From HGM04593 sp045613945 (lineage in GTDB: Bacteria > Bacteroidota > Bacteroidia > Bacteroidales > Bacteroidaceae), in the NCBI GenBank assembly GCA_045613945.1, contig JAZLBZ010000053.1, forward strand, positions 1 to 64,000: a stretch of 64,000 nt of DNA, given 5' to 3'. Below, one piece after another: positions 61,407 to 64,000 of the stretch. The translations under genes were made by a program, and so were the position numbers. Every line of letters begins with the position of its first letter. The first letter of the stretch is position 1. The notes below the pieces were generated by a model. That model was not told where the DNA came from and did no database searches. It saw nothing but the letters and a program-made list of their open reading frames with translations.

Positions 61407-61475
61407 TAACTTTGTAAATTGTTACAGTATACCCCGAAAAAGGTAAATCTGTTTTGCCGGGTTTGGGTAACTTTG
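61407..61475 (+). promoter_or_regulatory. Two -7-like boxes before the V-ATPase operon
   Basis: TAACTTTG at 61407-61414 and again at 61468-61475 are both full TAnnTTTG matches. The second is 45 bases before the first gene's ATG. No clear -33 elements; one or both could drive the operon. Confidence 0.45.
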
Positions 61476-61519
61476 CATGACATACAAAAGAGTGACTAGA
61501 TAAAAACTTTATATATATT

Positions 61520-62107
61520 ATGGAAAATAAGATTCAGGAATTGACCGAGAAAATCTATGCCGAGGGTGTAGAAAAGGGTAAAGCCGAGGCTGACCGTCTT
61601 GTGTGCGAGGCAAAGGAGAGTGCTGCCGAAATTGTGAAGAAGGCTCAGGCCGAGGCCGAGGCTATTGTGGCTGCTGCCAAAAAGAAGGCCGAGGAACTTG
61701 AGGCAAATACCCGCTCCGAGATTAAACTCTACGGTGCGCAGGCTGTTGGCGCATTGAAGTCTGAGATTGCAACAGTTGTTACCGACACTGTTGTGAAAGC
61801 CGCTGTAAAGGAGTCGCTTGCCGGTGATACAGTAAAGGCAATGCTTGTGAAGATTGCCGAGCGTTGGAACTCTGACGAGGCTTTGGTTATCTCAACAGCC
61901 GAGGCTGAGGAACTCAAGGCTTATTTTGCAAAGAACGCGAAAGCGCTGCTCGACAAGGGTGTAGAAATAAAGCAGGTTAATGGCTTGAAGACACTGTTCT
62001 CTGTTGCTCCTGCCGACGGCTCATATAAGGTGAATTTCGGTGAGGCTGAGTTCGAGGCTTTCTTCAAGTCTTTCCTCCGTCCACAAATGGTGGAAATGTT
62101 ATTCTAA
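61520..62107 (+). CDS. V-type ATPase subunit E
   Basis: 195 residues. Peripheral-stalk subunit of the A/V-type ATPase. N-terminal coiled coil rich in Lys, Glu and Ala (EGVEKGKAEADRLVCEAKESAAEIV, AEAEAIVAAAKKKAEELEA) and a globular C-terminal domain that binds the catalytic head. The order E, DUF2764, A is the usual Bacteroidota V-ATPase operon start. Start ATG 61520. Confidence 0.85.
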   Translation: MENKIQELTEKIYAEGVEKGKAEADRLVCEAKESAAEIVKKAQAEAEAIVAAAKKKAEELEANTRSEIKLYGAQAVGALKSEIATVVTDTVVKAAVKESLAGDTVKAMLVKIAERWNSDEALVISTAEAEELKAYFAKNAKALLDKGVEIKQVNGLKTLFSVAPADGSYKVNFGEAEFEAFFKSFLRPQMVEMLF

Positions 62108-62125
62108 TTTACAATACTTAGAACA

Positions 62126-62965
62126 ATGGCTAACTACTATTGTCAGGTAGCGGGTTTGCCCGATGTCGCTTTTGACGGCAGCAAGGCGGCGTATACGGTG
62201 GAGCGTTTCAGGGACGAACTCTATCCGGCGCTCTCTGCCCGCGATGCAAAATGCGTCGACCTGCTTTTCCTCTCAATCGACAATGCGAATATCCTTGATA
62301 TTCTCGAGCATGGCGAGGAGACAAAGATTGGGCAGGTAGGCTGCTACAGCAAAGAGGGACTGCAGGATATCATCGCCTCGGCAAAGGATGGCGATGCTCC
62401 AAAGAAAGGCGTACCCTCTTATCTGTACCGCTTTTTCGATTATTACTTTGCCAACGAAAGTAACGAGAATATTATCTGGAACGATGTGCTTAGCGCATAC
62501 TACTATGAGTATGCAACTGCCTCTTCAAACAAGTTCGTTGCCCAGTGGTTTGCTTTCAACCGCAATGTAAATAATATACTTGTTGCATTCACAGCCCGCA
62601 AGTACAAGATGAATATTGCCGATGTCGTCATTGGCGATGACGAGGTTGCCACTTTGTTGCGTACCTCGGCGGCACGTGACTTTGAACTGTCGGGAGCACT
62701 CGACTATTTCGAGGCAGTTCAGCGCCTTAGCGAGAACGGCAAACTACAAGAGCGCGAGCACCAACTCGACGAATTGCGTTGGCGCTGGCTCGATGAAAAT
62801 TCGGTGTTCAATTACTTTACCGTTGAGCGTCTTTTTGTCTTCTTGCAGAAACTCATTATCATTGAGCGCTGGGAGGCTCTCGATGCCGAGAAGGGTATGG
62901 AACGCTACAACGAGATGATTGCTGAACTGAAATCGGGTATGGACAAACTCTCTTTTGAGATTTAA
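62126..62965 (+). CDS. DUF2764 protein, V-ATPase operon partner
   Basis: 279 residues. Matches the DUF2764 family that in Bacteroidota lies between the E and A genes; similar in size and helical content to V-type subunit C/AC39, including a likely role in connecting stalk and head, which is an inference from position. Features: MANYYCQVAGLPDVAF at the start, LYRFFDYYFANESNENIIWND and WRWLDENSVFNYFTVERLFVFLQKLIIIERW. It starts 18 bases after the E stop. Confidence 0.82.
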   Translation: MANYYCQVAGLPDVAFDGSKAAYTVERFRDELYPALSARDAKCVDLLFLSIDNANILDILEHGEETKIGQVGCYSKEGLQDIIASAKDGDAPKKGVPSYLYRFFDYYFANESNENIIWNDVLSAYYYEYATASSNKFVAQWFAFNRNVNNILVAFTARKYKMNIADVVIGDDEVATLLRTSAARDFELSGALDYFEAVQRLSENGKLQEREHQLDELRWRWLDENSVFNYFTVERLFVFLQKLIIIERWEALDAEKGMERYNEMIAELKSGMDKLSFEI

Positions 62966-62994
62966 GAAAAAAGAAAATAAATATAATATAGAAT

Positions 62995-64000
62995 ATGGCT
63001 ACAAAAGGAAAAGTAACCGGTGTTATAGCGAACATGGTGCTCTTGGCTGTTGACGGCCCTGTGGCACAGAACGAGATCTGCTATATCAAGACCGGTGGGG
63101 ACAGCCTGATGGCAGAGGTCATCAAGGTTAACGGCGCCAAGGTGTATGTTCAGGTTTTTGAGAGCACACGCCGTTTGAAGATTGGTGAGGAGGCGGAATT
63201 TACCGGGCACATGCTCGAGGTTTCGCTCGCACCCGGTATGTTGTCAAAGAACTACGACGGTTTGCAGAACGACCTCGACAAGATGGAGGGTGTCTTCCTC
63301 AAGCGTGGTGACTACACAAACCCACTCGATGAGGACAAAATCTGGCACTTCGAGCCTATCGTGAAGGCCGGCGACGTTGTTGAGGCGGCTGCATGGCTTG
63401 GCAAAGTGGAGGAGAACCACCAGAACCTCAAGATTATGGCGCCATTCGGCATTGAGGGCAAGTGGACTGTGAAGTCAATTGCTGCCGAGGGTGACTACAA
63501 GATTACAGATACAATTGCTGTGATTGTGAACGCCGAGGGTGAGGAGAAGGTTCTCAATATGATTCAGAAATGGCCAGTACGCGTTGCCATGAGCGACTAC
63601 AAGGAGAAACCACGTCCATTCAAGTTGCTCGAGACAGGCGTGCGCACAATTGATACCCTCAACCCAATTGTAGAGGGTGGTACAGGCTTTATCCCCGGCC
63701 CGTTCGGTACAGGAAAGACTGTGCTGCAGCACGCTATCTCAAAGCAGGCCGAGGCCGATATCGTTATCATCGCTGCCTGCGGTGAGCGTGCAAACGAGGT
63801 CGTGGAGATCTTTACCGAGTTCCCTGAACTCATAGACCCTCACACAGGCCGCAAACTCATGGAGCGTACAATCATCATCGCCAATACATCAAATATGCCA
63901 GTTGCTGCCCGCGAGGCATCGGTATACACCGCAATGACTCTTGCCGAGTATTACCGCGCGATGGGTCTGCGTGTTCTGCTGATGGCCGACTCTACATCAC
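62995..64000 (+). CDS. V-type ATP synthase subunit A (3' end cut off)
   Basis: Catalytic subunit of the V1 head. The open frame starts at ATG 62995 (MATKGKVTGVIANMVLLAVDGP) and runs off the right edge, giving about 335 residues. The N-terminal barrel and the V-type-specific insert (PLDEDKIWHFEPIVKAGD) are present, with Walker A GPFGTGKT and the downstream IIAACGERANEVVE. The rest lies beyond the window. Confidence 0.93.
   Translation, partial: MATKGKVTGVIANMVLLAVDGPVAQNEICYIKTGGDSLMAEVIKVNGAKVYVQVFESTRRLKIGEEAEFTGHMLEVSLAPGMLSKNYDGLQNDLDKMEGVFLKRGDYTNPLDEDKIWHFEPIVKAGDVVEAAAWLGKVEENHQNLKIMAPFGIEGKWTVKSIAAEGDYKITDTIAVIVNAEGEEKVLNMIQKWPVRVAMSDYKEKPRPFKLLETGVRTIDTLNPIVEGGTGFIPGPFGTGKTVLQHAISKQAEADIVIIAACGERANEVVEIFTEFPELIDPHTGRKLMERTIIIANTSNMPVAAREASVYTAMTLAEYYRAMGLRVLLMADSTS

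Overview
This window is chromosomal DNA of a Bacteroidales bacterium (Bacteroidota). The support is gene content (class II aldolase, pyrB-pyrI order, fused malic enzyme-phosphotransacetylase, NAD ligase, DUF2027-Smr protein, PorT-like barrel, V-type ATPase with its DUF2764 partner), repeated matches to the Bacteroidota promoter pattern TTTG / about 19 bases / TAnnTTTG, and the lack of purine-rich ribosome sites before starts. The family or genus cannot be fixed from the sequence alone.

Layout. 1-12.5 kb is housekeeping: aldolase (cut at the left edge), a QueA-like tRNA enzyme, a BspA-type LRR protein, a small lipoprotein, DUF2027-Smr, peptidase T, then an F-type ATP synthase cluster (AtpI-like, a, c, b, delta, alpha, gamma) with no beta or epsilon gene beside it. 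Palindromic dispersed repeats lie before, inside and between these atp genes. 12.6-25.3 kb is an accessory defence-type island: a tyrosine recombinase; a 155-bp segment bounded by inverted 15-bp sites that carries an outward-facing promoter, currently pointing away from the next operon; two methyltransferase-fold genes and a GIY-YIG/SF2-helicase fusion; a convergent HNH protein; a small HEPN-like gene coupled to a double-NTPase (KGGVGR ParA-like plus a second P-loop ATPase); and an HTH-DUF3791 / DUF3990 / DUF3791 toxin-antitoxin-like trio. 25.3-32.9 kb is a phage-derived block (portal protein, a very large HExxxH protein, small unknowns) without capsid, terminase or integrase.

33-52 kb is again core: lipoprotein, ligA, dapA, TIGR02757, maeB, the leftward pyrB-pyrI-flavin reductase-PorT-like operon, PBP1, kdsB, an M16-like protein without the zinc motif, a MORN-repeat protein, a YhcH-like protein, glgB and a membrane protein. 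A gene-free 540-bp stretch follows with a textbook promoter and a 108-bp tandem repeat. 52.5-61.3 kb is a phosphate-starvation locus: PhoR/PhoB-like pair, porin, pstSCAB and a Na/Pi transporter with a C-terminal PhoU-like region; two promoters share a 35-base Pho-box-like architecture. 61.5-64 kb begins a V-type ATPase operon, cut at the right edge.

Most notable: (1) the candidate invertible promoter next to its own recombinase, apparently an OFF/ON switch for the methylase-helicase operon; (2) the HEPN-like plus tandem-NTPase pair as a candidate defence system; (3) the paired Pho-box-like sites; (4) the split F-ATPase cluster together with a V-ATPase.
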